Positions 24,361 to 32,679 of a stretch of DNA of 52,607 bases are shown piece by piece (position 1 is the first letter of the stretch; the number at the start of each line of letters is the position of its first letter). A program made the translations under genes and the position numbers. The DNA is taken from positions 1-52,607 of the forward strand of contig WYAZ01000187.1 in assembly GCA_011526105.1 (NCBI GenBank), written 5' to 3'. The stretch is from Deltaproteobacteria bacterium (GTDB lineage: Bacteria; Myxococcota; Kuafuiibacteriia; Kuafuiibacteriales; Kuafuiibacteriaceae). Under the pieces are notes generated by a model. The model was given only the letters and a program-made list of their open reading frames with translations, was not told the DNA's origin and did no database searches.

Positions 24361-26876
24361 CAGAGGTCGGCACCGCATACCACGCCCCCGCTTACTCCGT
24401 CGTCGAGCCCGGCTCCGAGGAAGACCGGATCATTCGCGAGGAGAAAGAGGTCCTCGCAGGCATTCAGCGCAACCTGGCCGACCGCCAGTTCAAAGAGAGC
24501 TCCGGTCGCGACGACTTCGATCGAGATCTGGTGGCTCTTCGTGATCAGATCTCGGAGGCGAACATCGAAGACGTCGCGCCCCTCGTGGCGGAGATGTACC
24601 GGCTCCAGGCCCTCGGGCAGCGAAGCGGCGCGGGCAGAGAGCTCCCCATCGACGTCGCGTGTCCGTACTTCGGCCACCTTCGGCTCGAGGATCACGAAGG
24701 CAACAAGGTCCGCGACGTCTTCATCGGCAACCGCGGCTACGTGCCCACCGGGGCTGGTTTCGCGATCGTCGACTGGAGAAACGCGCCGGTCTCGCGCATC
24801 TACTACCGCTACGACGAAGGCGACGACTACGAGGAGATCTTCGGCGGGCGCGAGAGCCAAGGCATCGTTCGGCTCCGTCGGACCATCGGCATCCAAGACG
24901 GCGAGCTTCGGCGGGTGAGCTGGCCCACCGGCACCGTCGCCAAACGTGGAGATGGTGTTTGGGTGCGGCTCGCCGAAGGTGAGAGGCCCATGCTGCGCGG
25001 CGGGGCCGGCACCGCGTCGAGGCCGCCCGCCCCCCACAAGAAACTCGAGCCCTTCCGTCCGGGCAAGCTCGGCGTCGTGGGCGACGAGTCGCTGCGCGAA
25101 GACAAACACCTCAAGGCCATCACGGCGCTCATCGACAAGAAGCAGTTCGAGCTCATCACGCAGCCCGAGAGCGGCATCGTCATTCTTCAAGGTGGCGCCG
25201 GCAGCGGCAAGACCACGGTGGCGCTTCACCGCGCCGCCTATCTTTACTACCAAAACCCGCAGGTTTATTCGCCCAAGAAGATGGCGGTCGTGGTCCGAAG
25301 CCCGGCCTTGGTCGAGTACATCTCGCGCATTTTGCCTTCGCTCGGTGTGGAAGGTATCCGCGTTCTCTCGCTCGGCGACTGGATGCGCACCACGCGCTTG
25401 CGTGTGCTTCCCGCTTCGAAGCGCGAAATCGCGAAGGACGTACCGGGGTCGGTCGCGCGGCTCAAGAAGCACCCCGGGGTGCTCATGGCCTTCGAGGCTG
25501 CCGTGCGCGAGGAGGGCGACTCCATCGGCCAAGACCTCGCGAAGATCATCAACATCGATTCGGTGAAGAAGAAGTGGGAGGCTCACGCCAAGCTGGCCTT
25601 GATCCCGCGCATCAAAGACATGCAGAAGTGGCTCGAGAGCGCTCAGGCCACCCGGGCCGGGGTCACGCCCAGGGCGCGCGACCAAGCGCTGGGTATGCTG
25701 CGCCGCGCACGCGCGGAAGCCGCCGACATCCTCTCTCTTTGGGCGTACGTCCTCACGGACTTCGACATCGTCTGGAACGCGGTGCACGAGCGGCGAGCGG
25801 GGACGGTGGAGGAGACCGACGTGCGGGACCTCGTGCGCTGGGTCTCGCAGCAGGCCGAGGAACTCGAGCCTCGGGATGAAAACGAAGACGAGGACGAGCC
25901 GCCCAAGAGTCGCCGCGACAAGAAGGCGGCGGAACACGCGATGCGCAAGGCGCTCGAACTCGAGGACGACGAGGGGCTCTCTCGCCGGGCGGTCGACGCC
26001 GACGACGACGTCATGCGAGGTATCGGCGTCGACGGTCGATTCGTGGACGAAGGCTCTCCGGTCGGGAAGTTCGACGAACACGATGACGCGCTGCTCCTGC
26101 GGATCGTTCAGCTCCGGTATGGTTCCCTGCCGATTCCCCAATCTCAGAAGTCGGTTCAGTACGAGCACCTCGTCGTCGACGAGGCCCAAGACCTCTCGCC
26201 CACGGACATCGCGGTGCTACGTGGCACGCTCACCCGCCGCGAGAGCATGACGCTCGCCGGTGACACCGCGCAGAAGCTCGTCTTCGACAACGGCTTCGAC
26301 GACTGGAAGAGCCTGCTCCTCGACCTGGGCATCCAAGGGGTCGAGCTCGAGCCGCTTCGCATCAGCTATCGCTCCACCCAAGAGATCGTCGACTTCTCCC
26401 GGTACATCCTCGGTCCCTACGCAGATCCGGTGGAGCCCATCGCGGTTCGCCACGGCGCGCCGGTCGAGCCGTTCAGCTTTGGCACCACCGGGGAGGCCGT
26501 GGCCTTTCTGGCCGAGGCGCTCCGGTCGCTGGCCCTGCGAGAGAAGCGGGCGAGCGTGGCGGTGGTGGCGCGCTACGCGATGCAGGCCAACCTCTACTTC
26601 GAGGCCCTTCGAAACGCCGAGGTCCCCGCGCTGCGCCGGATCTACGGCAAAGAGTTCACCTTCAGCCCCGGCATCGACGTCGTCGACGTCACCCAGGTCA
26701 AAGGGCTGGAGTACGACTACGTGGTGATGGTCGAAGTCAACGAGCAGACCTACCCAGACGCCAAAGAAGCCCGTCATCTCCTGCACATTGGGGCTACGCG
26801 GGCTGTGCATCAGCTCTGGATCAACTCCGTCGGAAAGCCGTCCTCGCTCTTGCCTCCGGACCAATTCACGGCCTAA
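24357..26876 (+). CDS. HelD-like UvrD/Rep-family helicase
   Basis: An 839-residue superfamily 1 ATPase of the HelD/DNA helicase IV class. These proteins bind RNA polymerase and remove it from DNA or recycle it. An N-terminal coiled-coil arm (residues about 20-80, 'EEDRIIREEKEVLAGIQRNL') is typical of HelD. The P-loop GGAGSGKTT is at 279-287. Motif II VDEAQDLSP has D608. C-terminal motifs include 'RISYRSTQEIVDF', 'VDVTQVKGLEYDYVVM' and 'HIGATRAVHQLWI'. A central Lys/Glu/Asp-rich acidic insert lies between about 490 and 560. Its GTG overlaps the M23 stop (GTGA at 24357-24360), an odd functional pairing but a clear sign of co-translation. Length is slightly above B. subtilis HelD (774). Confidence 0.92.
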   Translation: MTEVGTAYHAPAYSVVEPGSEEDRIIREEKEVLAGIQRNLADRQFKESSGRDDFDRDLVALRDQISEANIEDVAPLVAEMYRLQALGQRSGAGRELPIDVACPYFGHLRLEDHEGNKVRDVFIGNRGYVPTGAGFAIVDWRNAPVSRIYYRYDEGDDYEEIFGGRESQGIVRLRRTIGIQDGELRRVSWPTGTVAKRGDGVWVRLAEGERPMLRGGAGTASRPPAPHKKLEPFRPGKLGVVGDESLREDKHLKAITALIDKKQFELITQPESGIVILQGGAGSGKTTVALHRAAYLYYQNPQVYSPKKMAVVVRSPALVEYISRILPSLGVEGIRVLSLGDWMRTTRLRVLPASKREIAKDVPGSVARLKKHPGVLMAFEAAVREEGDSIGQDLAKIINIDSVKKKWEAHAKLALIPRIKDMQKWLESAQATRAGVTPRARDQALGMLRRARAEAADILSLWAYVLTDFDIVWNAVHERRAGTVEETDVRDLVRWVSQQAEELEPRDENEDEDEPPKSRRDKKAAEHAMRKALELEDDEGLSRRAVDADDDVMRGIGVDGRFVDEGSPVGKFDEHDDALLLRIVQLRYGSLPIPQSQKSVQYEHLVVDEAQDLSPTDIAVLRGTLTRRESMTLAGDTAQKLVFDNGFDDWKSLLLDLGIQGVELEPLRISYRSTQEIVDFSRYILGPYADPVEPIAVRHGAPVEPFSFGTTGEAVAFLAEALRSLALREKRASVAVVARYAMQANLYFEALRNAEVPALRRIYGKEFTFSPGIDVVDVTQVKGLEYDYVVMVEVNEQTYPDAKEARHLLHIGATRAVHQLWINSVGKPSSLLPPDQFTA

Positions 26877-26885
26877 GAGCGTGGC

Positions 26886-27782
26886 ATGTCTGTTTTTGTC
26901 GGGGTCGCCCTCCTTTTTGTAGCCATCGTTCTCTTCGCCGGCGTGCGCGTGATCAAGGAGTTCGAGCGCGGGGTGATCCTCCGGCTCGGCAAGTTCGTCG
27001 CGCCGCCCCGGGCCCCTGGCCTCACCTGGATCATCCCCGGTGTGGACAAGATGTATCTCGTCGACCTCCGCACCGTGGCGCGAGACGTGCCGCCTCAGGA
27101 CGTCATCACGCGCGATAACGTCTCGGTGAAAGTGAACGCGGTCATCTACTTCCGGGTGGTCGCCCCCGAGCGTTCCATCCTCAACGTCGAGAACTACCTG
27201 TACGCCACGAGCCAGTACGCTCAGACCACGCTGCGTTCGATCTTGGGCCAGCACGAGCTCGACGAGCTGCTCTCCGCCCGTGAGCAGATCAATCAGAAGC
27301 TCCAAGAGGTCATCGACCGTCACACCGACCCGTGGGGCGTGAAGGTCACCAGCGTCGAACTGAAGCACGTGGACCTCCCGCAAGAGATGCAGCGCGCCAT
27401 GGCGAAGCAGGCGGAGGCTGAGCGCGAGCGGCGCGCGAAGATCATCGCGGCCGAAGGTGAGCTTCAAGCTTCGGACAAGCTCTCTCAGGCGGCGGAGATG
27501 ATCAACCGGGCCCCCGGTGCCATGACCTTGCGTTACCTTCAGACGCTCGCGGAGATCGCCATCGAGAACAACTCGACGACCATCTTCCCGGTGCCCATCG
27601 ATCTCCTCCAGGGCTTTTCGCGGTGGGCCACCGAAGGTCTGCCGCACAACGCCAAGGCCATCGCTCCGGCCGGTCCGCTCGGTCCGCACACCGTGGTCTC
27701 GGGCCCCATCCAAAAGCCTGCACCCAAGGTCGAGACCTCAGCCGACGTGACGGCGCCCGTCACGCCGGCCAGCGACGTCTGA
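26886..27782 (+). CDS. Slipin / SPFH (band 7) membrane protein
   Basis: A 298-residue stomatin-like protein: one N-terminal membrane helix (residues 3-22) followed by the SPFH core '[25 protein letters not shown]' (in part), '[22 protein letters not shown]' (in part) and '[21 protein letters not shown]'-type helices (in part). Around residues 165-200 it has a charged helix ([16 protein letters not shown]). Slipins form ring-like oligomers on the inner face of the membrane. Often a NfeD partner lies next door; none is seen here. The tail after about 250 is Pro/Ala-rich and probably disordered. It starts 9 bases after the helicase stop and ends 8 bases before the KamA-type gene. Confidence 0.92.
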   Translation: MSVFVGVALLFVAIVLFAGVRVIKEFERGVILRLGKFVAPPRAPGLTWIIPGVDKMYLVDLRTVARDVPPQDVITRDNVSVKVNAVIYFRVVAPERSILNVENYLYATSQYAQTTLRSILGQHELDELLSAREQINQKLQEVIDRHTDPWGVKVTSVELKHVDLPQEMQRAMAKQAEAERERRAKIIAAEGELQASDKLSQAAEMINRAPGAMTLRYLQTLAEIAIENNSTTIFPVPIDLLQGFSRWATEGLPHNAKAIAPAGPLGPHTVVSGPIQKPAPKVETSADVTAPVTPASDV

Positions 27783-27790
27783 GTTCGCTC

Positions 27791-28942
27791 ATGCTTCGGC
27801 CCCACCCCGCGCCATCGCTCTCGGGCACGCCCTGGGTGGGGCTCGAGGACCAGTTCTCGGACTGGGCCTGGCAGGTCAAGAACCGCATCACGACCTTGGA
27901 CGGGCTCGGGCGCGTGCTCGAGCTCACCGCCGAGGATCGGGCCGCTTTCGACGTCTGCGCTCCGGTGTTTCGCTTTGCGGTGACGCCCTATTATTTGCTG
28001 CTCGCAGACCGAGTCGATCCCTCGTGTCCGGTGCGCCGGCAGATCGTGCCCCAGCCCGAAGAGCGTACGGTGCGGCTCGGGGAGCGTGCGGATCCGCTCG
28101 GCGAAGAGTCCTTCGAAGCGGCCCCCAACCTCATCCATCGCTATCCCGATCGCGCACTGCTGCTGGCCACCGATCGCTGTCCCATCTACTGCCGGTTCTG
28201 CACGCGCCGAAGAATCGTGGGGCGCACCGAACGGCAAGGCACGAAGGCGCTCTTCGCCGCCGCGCTGGACTATGTACGTGTGCATCCCGAGATCAAGGAG
28301 CTCATCGTCTCTGGCGGGGACGCGCTCATGCTGGGCGATCAAGTCCTGGACGATCTGCTCGGGCAGCTTCGGGGCATCGATCACATCGAGATCATCCGTG
28401 TCGCCACGCGGATGCCGGTGACCTGCCCCATGCGGATCGACGATCGGCTCGCGGACACCCTGGCGAGGCACAAGCCCGTCTACGTCATGACGCACTTCAA
28501 CCATGCCAAGGAGTGCACCGAGGCGGCGGCGGTCGCGCTCGATCGCCTGGTGGATCGCGGGGTGGTCGTCTACAACCAGACCGTTCTGCTCCGAGGCATC
28601 AACGACGACGCGAGGGCGATCGAAGAGCTCAATCGTCGCTTGGTCTCGATGAGGGTGACGCCCTACTACCTGCACCAGTGTGATCTCGCAGAGGGGATCG
28701 AGCACTTCCGGACCCCGCTCGCGAAGGGTCTCGAGATCATCGACCGGCTGCGCGGCCACGTCAGCGGTCTGCTCGTGCCTCAGCTCTGCGTGGATGTCCC
28801 CGGGGGTCTGGGCAAGGTGACCCTGGTGCCGGAATGGATCGTGGAACGCGAAGGGCGAGTGACCCGGTTTCGCACCTACACGGGCGCAATCGGTGAGTAC
28901 TGGGATCCCGATCCCGTTGACAGCCTAATCTCGGGGGCCTAG
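27791..28942 (+). CDS. kamA: KamA-family radical SAM aminomutase (lysine 2,3-aminomutase-like)
   Basis: A 383-residue PLP- and SAM-dependent enzyme. The [4Fe-4S] motif C130-x3-C134-x2-C137 (CPIYCRFC) is intact. D298 (QCDLAEG), D335 and K342 (VDVPGGLGK) occur with exactly the spacing of D293, D330 and K337 in the clostridial lysine 2,3-aminomutase, where the two Asp bind the substrate lysine and the Lys holds PLP. That supports lysine as substrate. The C-terminus is about 40 residues shorter than the clostridial enzyme and lacks its Cys-rich tail, a trait shared with EpmB, which modifies elongation factor P. No epmA or efp is nearby. The ATG at 27791 was chosen since the upstream frame overlaps the slipin gene. 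Confidence 0.88.
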   Translation: MLRPHPAPSLSGTPWVGLEDQFSDWAWQVKNRITTLDGLGRVLELTAEDRAAFDVCAPVFRFAVTPYYLLLADRVDPSCPVRRQIVPQPEERTVRLGERADPLGEESFEAAPNLIHRYPDRALLLATDRCPIYCRFCTRRRIVGRTERQGTKALFAAALDYVRVHPEIKELIVSGGDALMLGDQVLDDLLGQLRGIDHIEIIRVATRMPVTCPMRIDDRLADTLARHKPVYVMTHFNHAKECTEAAAVALDRLVDRGVVVYNQTVLLRGINDDARAIEELNRRLVSMRVTPYYLHQCDLAEGIEHFRTPLAKGLEIIDRLRGHVSGLLVPQLCVDVPGGLGKVTLVPEWIVEREGRVTRFRTYTGAIGEYWDPDPVDSLISGA

Positions 28943-28953
28943 CTTCCGCCCCT

Positions 28954-28968
28954 CGCCCGCGCCGGGCG
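28954..28968. terminator. Short GC hairpin after the kamA-like gene
   Basis: CGCCCG and CGGGCG are separated by a 3-base loop, 11 bases after the kamA-type stop and before the ribosome-binding site of the HU gene. There is no T-run, so it may be a weak terminator, an mRNA-end stabiliser or a 5' leader hairpin for HU. Confidence 0.3.
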
Positions 28969-28991
28969 ACGACGGTTAATCGGAGGATGAA

Positions 28992-29267
28992 ATGACCAAG
29001 GCGGAGCTGATCGACAGACTGCACAAGAGTGCGGGGAAGGACCTCTCCAAGAAGGCCCTGAACGACCTGGTCGACGAGCTCTTTGCTTTGATCACGAAGT
29101 CGGTGCGCAAGGACAAGCGCTTCGTCTACCCCGGCTTTGGCACTTTCGCGGTGCGAAAGCGTGCCGCTCGCGTGGGGCGCAATCCTCGCACGGGTGAGCC
29201 GGTGAACATCGCGCCTTCCAAGACCGTCGCCTTCAAGCCCGCGCCCAACTTGAAGAGCGGTCTGTAG
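28992..29267 (+). CDS. HU-family DNA-binding protein
   Basis: A 91-residue nucleoid protein of the HU/IHF family. 'MTKAELIDRLHKSAGKDLSK' leads into the helical dimerisation body. 'FVYPGFGTFAVRKRAARVGRNPRTGEPVNI' (given in part) is the beta-arm with the conserved GFGTF and the RNPRTGE tip that intercalates in DNA, and 'KTVAFKPAPNLK' is the C-terminal strand. Size is normal. A strong GGAGG precedes the ATG by 7 bases. It starts 49 bases after the kamA-type gene, so it may be transcribed from its own promoter. The conserved tip Pro is present, so it should bend DNA. Confidence 0.94.
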   Translation: MTKAELIDRLHKSAGKDLSKKALNDLVDELFALITKSVRKDKRFVYPGFGTFAVRKRAARVGRNPRTGEPVNIAPSKTVAFKPAPNLKSGL

Positions 29268-29275
29268 AGCTCTAC
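29264..29275. repeat. 12-base perfect palindrome at the HU stop codon
   Basis: GTAGAGCTCTAC is its own reverse complement and contains the HU stop codon TAG. It could be an operator-like site, the base of a small hairpin, or chance. The sequence after it has no T-run. Confidence 0.3.
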
Positions 29276-29339
29276 TCCCCTCTGTCCCGGAATCTGCCGC
29301 CTCGCCGAGGCCCGTGATAGACTCGGTTCGATTCGCATC

Positions 29340-31616
29340 ATGCCGAGACGCGACAAGGATCCTTCTCAACGTCACCTGCGCGTAGCCGCCGGCGACACAG
29401 AGAGTGTGAGCGAGAGCGGCGAACGCTTGCCGGTACCGCCGCTCGCGGAGACGATGCCGTCGTTTCTTCCCCCGCAGGAAGACTCTCAGATCACGACCGA
29501 CCTCCCGGCCCGATCGCCCATCCCCCGAGGTGACACCACCTCTCACCTGCCGGGCTTCGATGTTCCGGTGCTGCCGGGTGAGACCCTTCAGTTCGTTCAC
29601 TACGCTCGCCGCGGCGACACTCTGCTCATCACCGGGGTCACGCCTCACGGTCGACGCCTCACCTTCGAGCAACGAGAGGACCGCCAAGGCTGGTATGTCG
29701 TGGCCGCCGGCCGCCGCCGTCGCCCCACCGAGCGCGAGATGGGTCTCGTGGTCGCGACCATCACGCAGGAAATGGAAGGCGGCCTCGCGCCCGAACGCCA
29801 GGGGGAGGTGCGCAGCGCGTATCGCCTCGCGGCCGCCTCGGATCAGCCCGGGCTCCCGGTGCAGGGGCTCGAAGCCTACCGTGATCTCCTGCTCGACGAA
29901 GCGGCCAGGTTCATCGAGGGACAGATCGATCGGCTGACCGTGGTCTCGGTCGAGTATCAAGGCTTCAAACGCTTCGCCAATCGCCATGGGCATCGAATTG
30001 GCGCGGCCTTCGTGCAGGCGCTCGGCGAACGGCTCGCGGAGCTGTGTGGTGAAGAAGAGGGCGTGCACCCCTTTCATAAGAGCGGGAAGTCGTTTCGCGT
30101 GGTCGCGGTGAACTGGAGCGCGAGCGAGGTGAGAGAGTTCATCGACCGCATCACGTCCGAGGAGACGCGTGCCTGGTTGGTCGAGCGCGTCTGGGGCGTG
30201 AAGGCGAGGACACATCCGGACGAGGTGTGTTTTCACATCGGGATCGCGGCCACGACGCAGGCCGAACGCGACTCCGACTATGCAAAACTGGCGCAGTTCC
30301 TCTCGGACAACGCGTACCGCGCATCCAAGCTCGGCCAGCTCTTAGGCCATAGCTCGATCACCATCGCCAAGAGTGAGTACCGGACGACGGTCTACACGTG
30401 GAGCAGCCACTCCGAAGACGCACTCCAAGAGCTCGCATCGAGCATGGACGACGGCCCGGCCGAGGTCATGGCCGAGATGTCCGACTACCTTCACGAGCTC
30501 AAGCCTGCCGATCTCGAGGGCATGGCGGTGGCCGGCGACCTCAACGCGCTTCTCTACTCGGCCATCGCGCGGGACGGCTTCTGGCAGGGCACCACGGCGA
30601 TGCGCATCGCGGGCTCTCGGCTGCTCGGGCAGTTCCTGAACCCCGAGTTCATCACGGACGAGGCCAAGGCTGAGAATCGGTTTGTGGGTGGCTTCGATCT
30701 GGGCGACGAGTTCTACGGACTCAGCATCGAGGGTGAGGAGCTCTACTTCATCCGCGGCGATATCAACAGTGCGGGAGCGACGCGCGTGAAGGCCGGCCTC
30801 GAGGCGGTGCACCGCGCGGTGGGCTGGCGGCGAAAAGACGGGCGCGGGATCATGGGTCGCTTCCTCGGTGCCCTCGAGGGCCCTAGAAACCTCGACCTGA
30901 TGACGCGCGTCCGGTTCGCGGCTCAGACCTCGTTCGAGGACAACTTCAAGGATCCCAGCCTGCACGTGAACGACGTGGTCGACATCGGAGACTTCCTCTT
31001 TACGCCCGAGATCGAGCCCATCGATCGTGATGATCTCACAGAGGGTGCGAACCTCAAGTTGCTCGTGGGCTCAGCGCCCGCTCGCAACGTGGTGTTGAGC
31101 GAACGACGAACCGCCTTCACGTTGCGCCTCGACATTGACGGCGTCGAGCACCCCGCGGTCTTCGCCCAGAGCGCCCGAGACGTACAGATCAAGCTGCGTC
31201 TTCGCGAGACCGTGGCTTCGATGGCCGTCGCCATTCTCGTGATCACACGGACGGAGCTGCTCGCGCTGCTCGACGAGATCCGGGAAGACAACGACCTCGA
31301 CGCCGACTCGCCCATGGATATCATCGGCTTCCTTCGCCACATCACAGACATCTTGCTCGAGGACCAGGTGAAGCGACCGGCCAAGGTGGGTCTCGCGCTC
31401 GGACGACCCTACGCGGCTGAAGACTTTGTTCGTTCGTTCACGCTCGAGGCGGTTCGAGAGGATCACCCCGGTCTCTTCTATGAGGCGGTGCATCAAGACC
31501 TCCTCGACAACCTCCCCGCGGAGATCGATCGCGAGCTTCGCGAGTTGGTCGGGCATACCATGCTGACCTCCGCGCGCCCTTGGCGGACCGAATCGCTCCT
31601 AGAGCAGGATCCCTGA
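29340..31616 (+). CDS. Large cytoplasmic protein with a degenerate GGDEF-like domain
   Basis: A 758-residue protein with no signal peptide or membrane segment. After a Pro/Ser/Thr-rich N-terminus (1-75), residues about 176-330 follow the layout of a GGDEF domain. An entry helix 'GLEAYRDLLLDEAARF' is followed by a central strand 'TVVSVEYQGFKRFANRHGH' (as in 'D.D.FK..ND..GH') and the helix 'RIGAAFVQALGERLAEL'. However, the catalytic GGDEF loop is replaced by HKSGKSF at 246-252, so diguanylate cyclase activity is very unlikely. Residues 360-758 are mixed alpha/beta with no recognisable domain; 'DDLTEGANLKLLVGSAPAR' and 'AFTLRLDIDGVEHPAVFAQS' are candidate strands. It could be a c-di-GMP or nucleotide sensor. 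The gene is separated from HU by 72 bases and lies 7 bases before a small membrane protein gene. Confidence 0.8.
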   Translation: MPRRDKDPSQRHLRVAAGDTESVSESGERLPVPPLAETMPSFLPPQEDSQITTDLPARSPIPRGDTTSHLPGFDVPVLPGETLQFVHYARRGDTLLITGVTPHGRRLTFEQREDRQGWYVVAAGRRRRPTEREMGLVVATITQEMEGGLAPERQGEVRSAYRLAAASDQPGLPVQGLEAYRDLLLDEAARFIEGQIDRLTVVSVEYQGFKRFANRHGHRIGAAFVQALGERLAELCGEEEGVHPFHKSGKSFRVVAVNWSASEVREFIDRITSEETRAWLVERVWGVKARTHPDEVCFHIGIAATTQAERDSDYAKLAQFLSDNAYRASKLGQLLGHSSITIAKSEYRTTVYTWSSHSEDALQELASSMDDGPAEVMAEMSDYLHELKPADLEGMAVAGDLNALLYSAIARDGFWQGTTAMRIAGSRLLGQFLNPEFITDEAKAENRFVGGFDLGDEFYGLSIEGEELYFIRGDINSAGATRVKAGLEAVHRAVGWRRKDGRGIMGRFLGALEGPRNLDLMTRVRFAAQTSFEDNFKDPSLHVNDVVDIGDFLFTPEIEPIDRDDLTEGANLKLLVGSAPARNVVLSERRTAFTLRLDIDGVEHPAVFAQSARDVQIKLRLRETVASMAVAILVITRTELLALLDEIREDNDLDADSPMDIIGFLRHITDILLEDQVKRPAKVGLALGRPYAAEDFVRSFTLEAVREDHPGLFYEAVHQDLLDNLPAEIDRELRELVGHTMLTSARPWRTESLLEQDP

Positions 31617-31623
31617 GGCGTTC

Positions 31624-32007
31624 ATGCCCGAACTCTCGGTCTCTCAAAAGTCGTACCGATCGCGACTGCTGCTCTCGGAGTTGCGCCGAGAAGCGGAGCT
31701 GCGCGGACCAGTCGACGTCCTGCCCGAGATCGAGGCGCTCACTCGCCGTCTCGACTCGGGGAAAGCCGAGACCCCCGAGCTCGTGGCCCAGATCGAGGCC
31801 CTAGCGAAGCGTCTCGGTCGGGCCGAGGTGGTGGGTGACCAGTCCGTCCGCTGGCTCAGCTTTCTGCGTTTCACTGGTCCGGCGCTCTCGGTGCTCGTCG
31901 TTCTGGGGGTCTTGTTCGAGCGCCGTCGTCGGCGTCAGCGAGAGGTGAGCGACGAGGCGCTGAGCCAACTGGACGAAGTCTCGGGATCGGATTCACCGAG
32001 TCCCTGA
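31624..32007 (+). CDS. Small single-pass membrane protein, unknown
   Basis: A 127-residue protein with charged helices at residues 1-70 (LPEIEALTRRLDSGKAETPEL) and one hydrophobic segment at about 83-98 (GPALSVLVVLGVLFERR), followed by a basic stop-transfer patch and a Ser/Asp-rich tail. The positive residues after the segment suggest that the tail is cytoplasmic, or that the protein is a C-tail anchor. No family recognised. It lies 7 bases after the pseudo-GGDEF gene, so the two are co-transcribed and possibly work together. Confidence 0.7.
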   Translation: MPELSVSQKSYRSRLLLSELRREAELRGPVDVLPEIEALTRRLDSGKAETPELVAQIEALAKRLGRAEVVGDQSVRWLSFLRFTGPALSVLVVLGVLFERRRRRQREVSDEALSQLDEVSGSDSPSP

Positions 32008-32081
32008 GGTGCACCCGAGTTCTTTCTCGGCGCTCACGTGGGGGCTGCACACACAAGACGGGCCGACTCGGGGTCGCTACA

Positions 32082-32110
32082 TTGACAGCCCATCCGGTCG
32101 GGGCTACTCA
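32082..32110 (+). promoter_or_regulatory. Possible sigma70-type promoter before the envelope-machine operon
   Basis: A perfect TTGACA hexamer at 32082-32087 is followed 17 bases later by TACTCA at 32105-32110. The -35 is ideal but the -10 is poor (2 of 6 bases). It lies about 90 bases before the first gene of the Glt/Nfs-like cluster in the 190-base gap 32008-32197. Confidence 0.3.
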
Positions 32111-32197
32111 AGTGAGGCGCCGAGGCAGCGGGTTTCGCTCGCATTTTCAAGACCCTAGCCTCGGCATCGTGTGGGCAGGGAGAACGGGAGGCGAAAG

Positions 32198-32647
32198 ATG
32201 AAGCAACGGATTCTCACGTGGCTCGTTCCAACACTCATGCTCGGTTTCGTTCTCGGATCCGCCGGCGACGTCGAAGCTCAAAAGAGCAAGTCCAAGCGCA
32301 AGGCCGCTGCCAAGAAGACACAGAAGGAGCGTCCACCCCCACCGGACCCCGATGACGAGGGTCCCGGGGCGCCTGCCTCTTCGTCCGGCGGTGCGGCCGG
32401 AGACGACTCACGTGCGCTCAAACGCGGCGAACGAATCGAGTTCGATGCGCGACTCATCCAAGGTCAGACGGCCAAGGCTGGTGCGGTCTACTTGTTCGAG
32501 CGTGCGAGTTCCAACCTGCGCAGCATGGTGAAGGACCGCGTCTCCTTTCGCGAGAAGATCGTCCGCACCGTGTTCCCCGCGGGCAAGGACCCCCCCAAAG
32601 AAGAGAAGAAAGAGATGAAAGAGAAGAAAGAGAAGGCCGGCCCCTGA
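32198..32647 (+). CDS. Small secreted Lys/Pro/Glu-rich protein, first gene of the envelope-machine cluster
   Basis: A 149-residue protein with a signal peptide at about 1-27 (...GSAGDVEAQ). A strongly basic stretch (KSKSKRKAAAKKTQKE), a Pro/Asp/Ser-rich linker, and a beta-rich segment 'KRGERIEFDARLIQGQTAKA' to 'FREKIVRTVF' follow, with a Lys/Glu tail at the end. The central segment looks like a small fold, while both ends look unstructured. The ATG at 32198 has a good GGGAGGCG box upstream; a GTG nine codons earlier is less likely. No family recognised with confidence. Its position directly ahead of the FHA/TonB-like gene resembles the small GltF-type component of the Myxococcus machine, but that is inference from order only. 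Confidence 0.7.
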   Translation: MKQRILTWLVPTLMLGFVLGSAGDVEAQKSKSKRKAAAKKTQKERPPPPDPDDEGPGAPASSSGGAAGDDSRALKRGERIEFDARLIQGQTAKAGAVYLFERASSNLRSMVKDRVSFREKIVRTVFPAGKDPPKEEKKEMKEKKEKAGP

Positions 32648-32679
32648 GCGGCGACGCCTCCAACATCTCCGCCGTCGAG

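Noticed and set aside
24264-26189. Minus-strand frame of about 641 codons
   Set aside because: Antisense to the HelD-like helicase, whose motifs are complete on the plus strand.
26217-27713. Minus-strand frame of about 498 codons
   Set aside because: Antisense to the helicase end and slipin gene, with Asp/His/Leu-rich composition and no recognisable domain.
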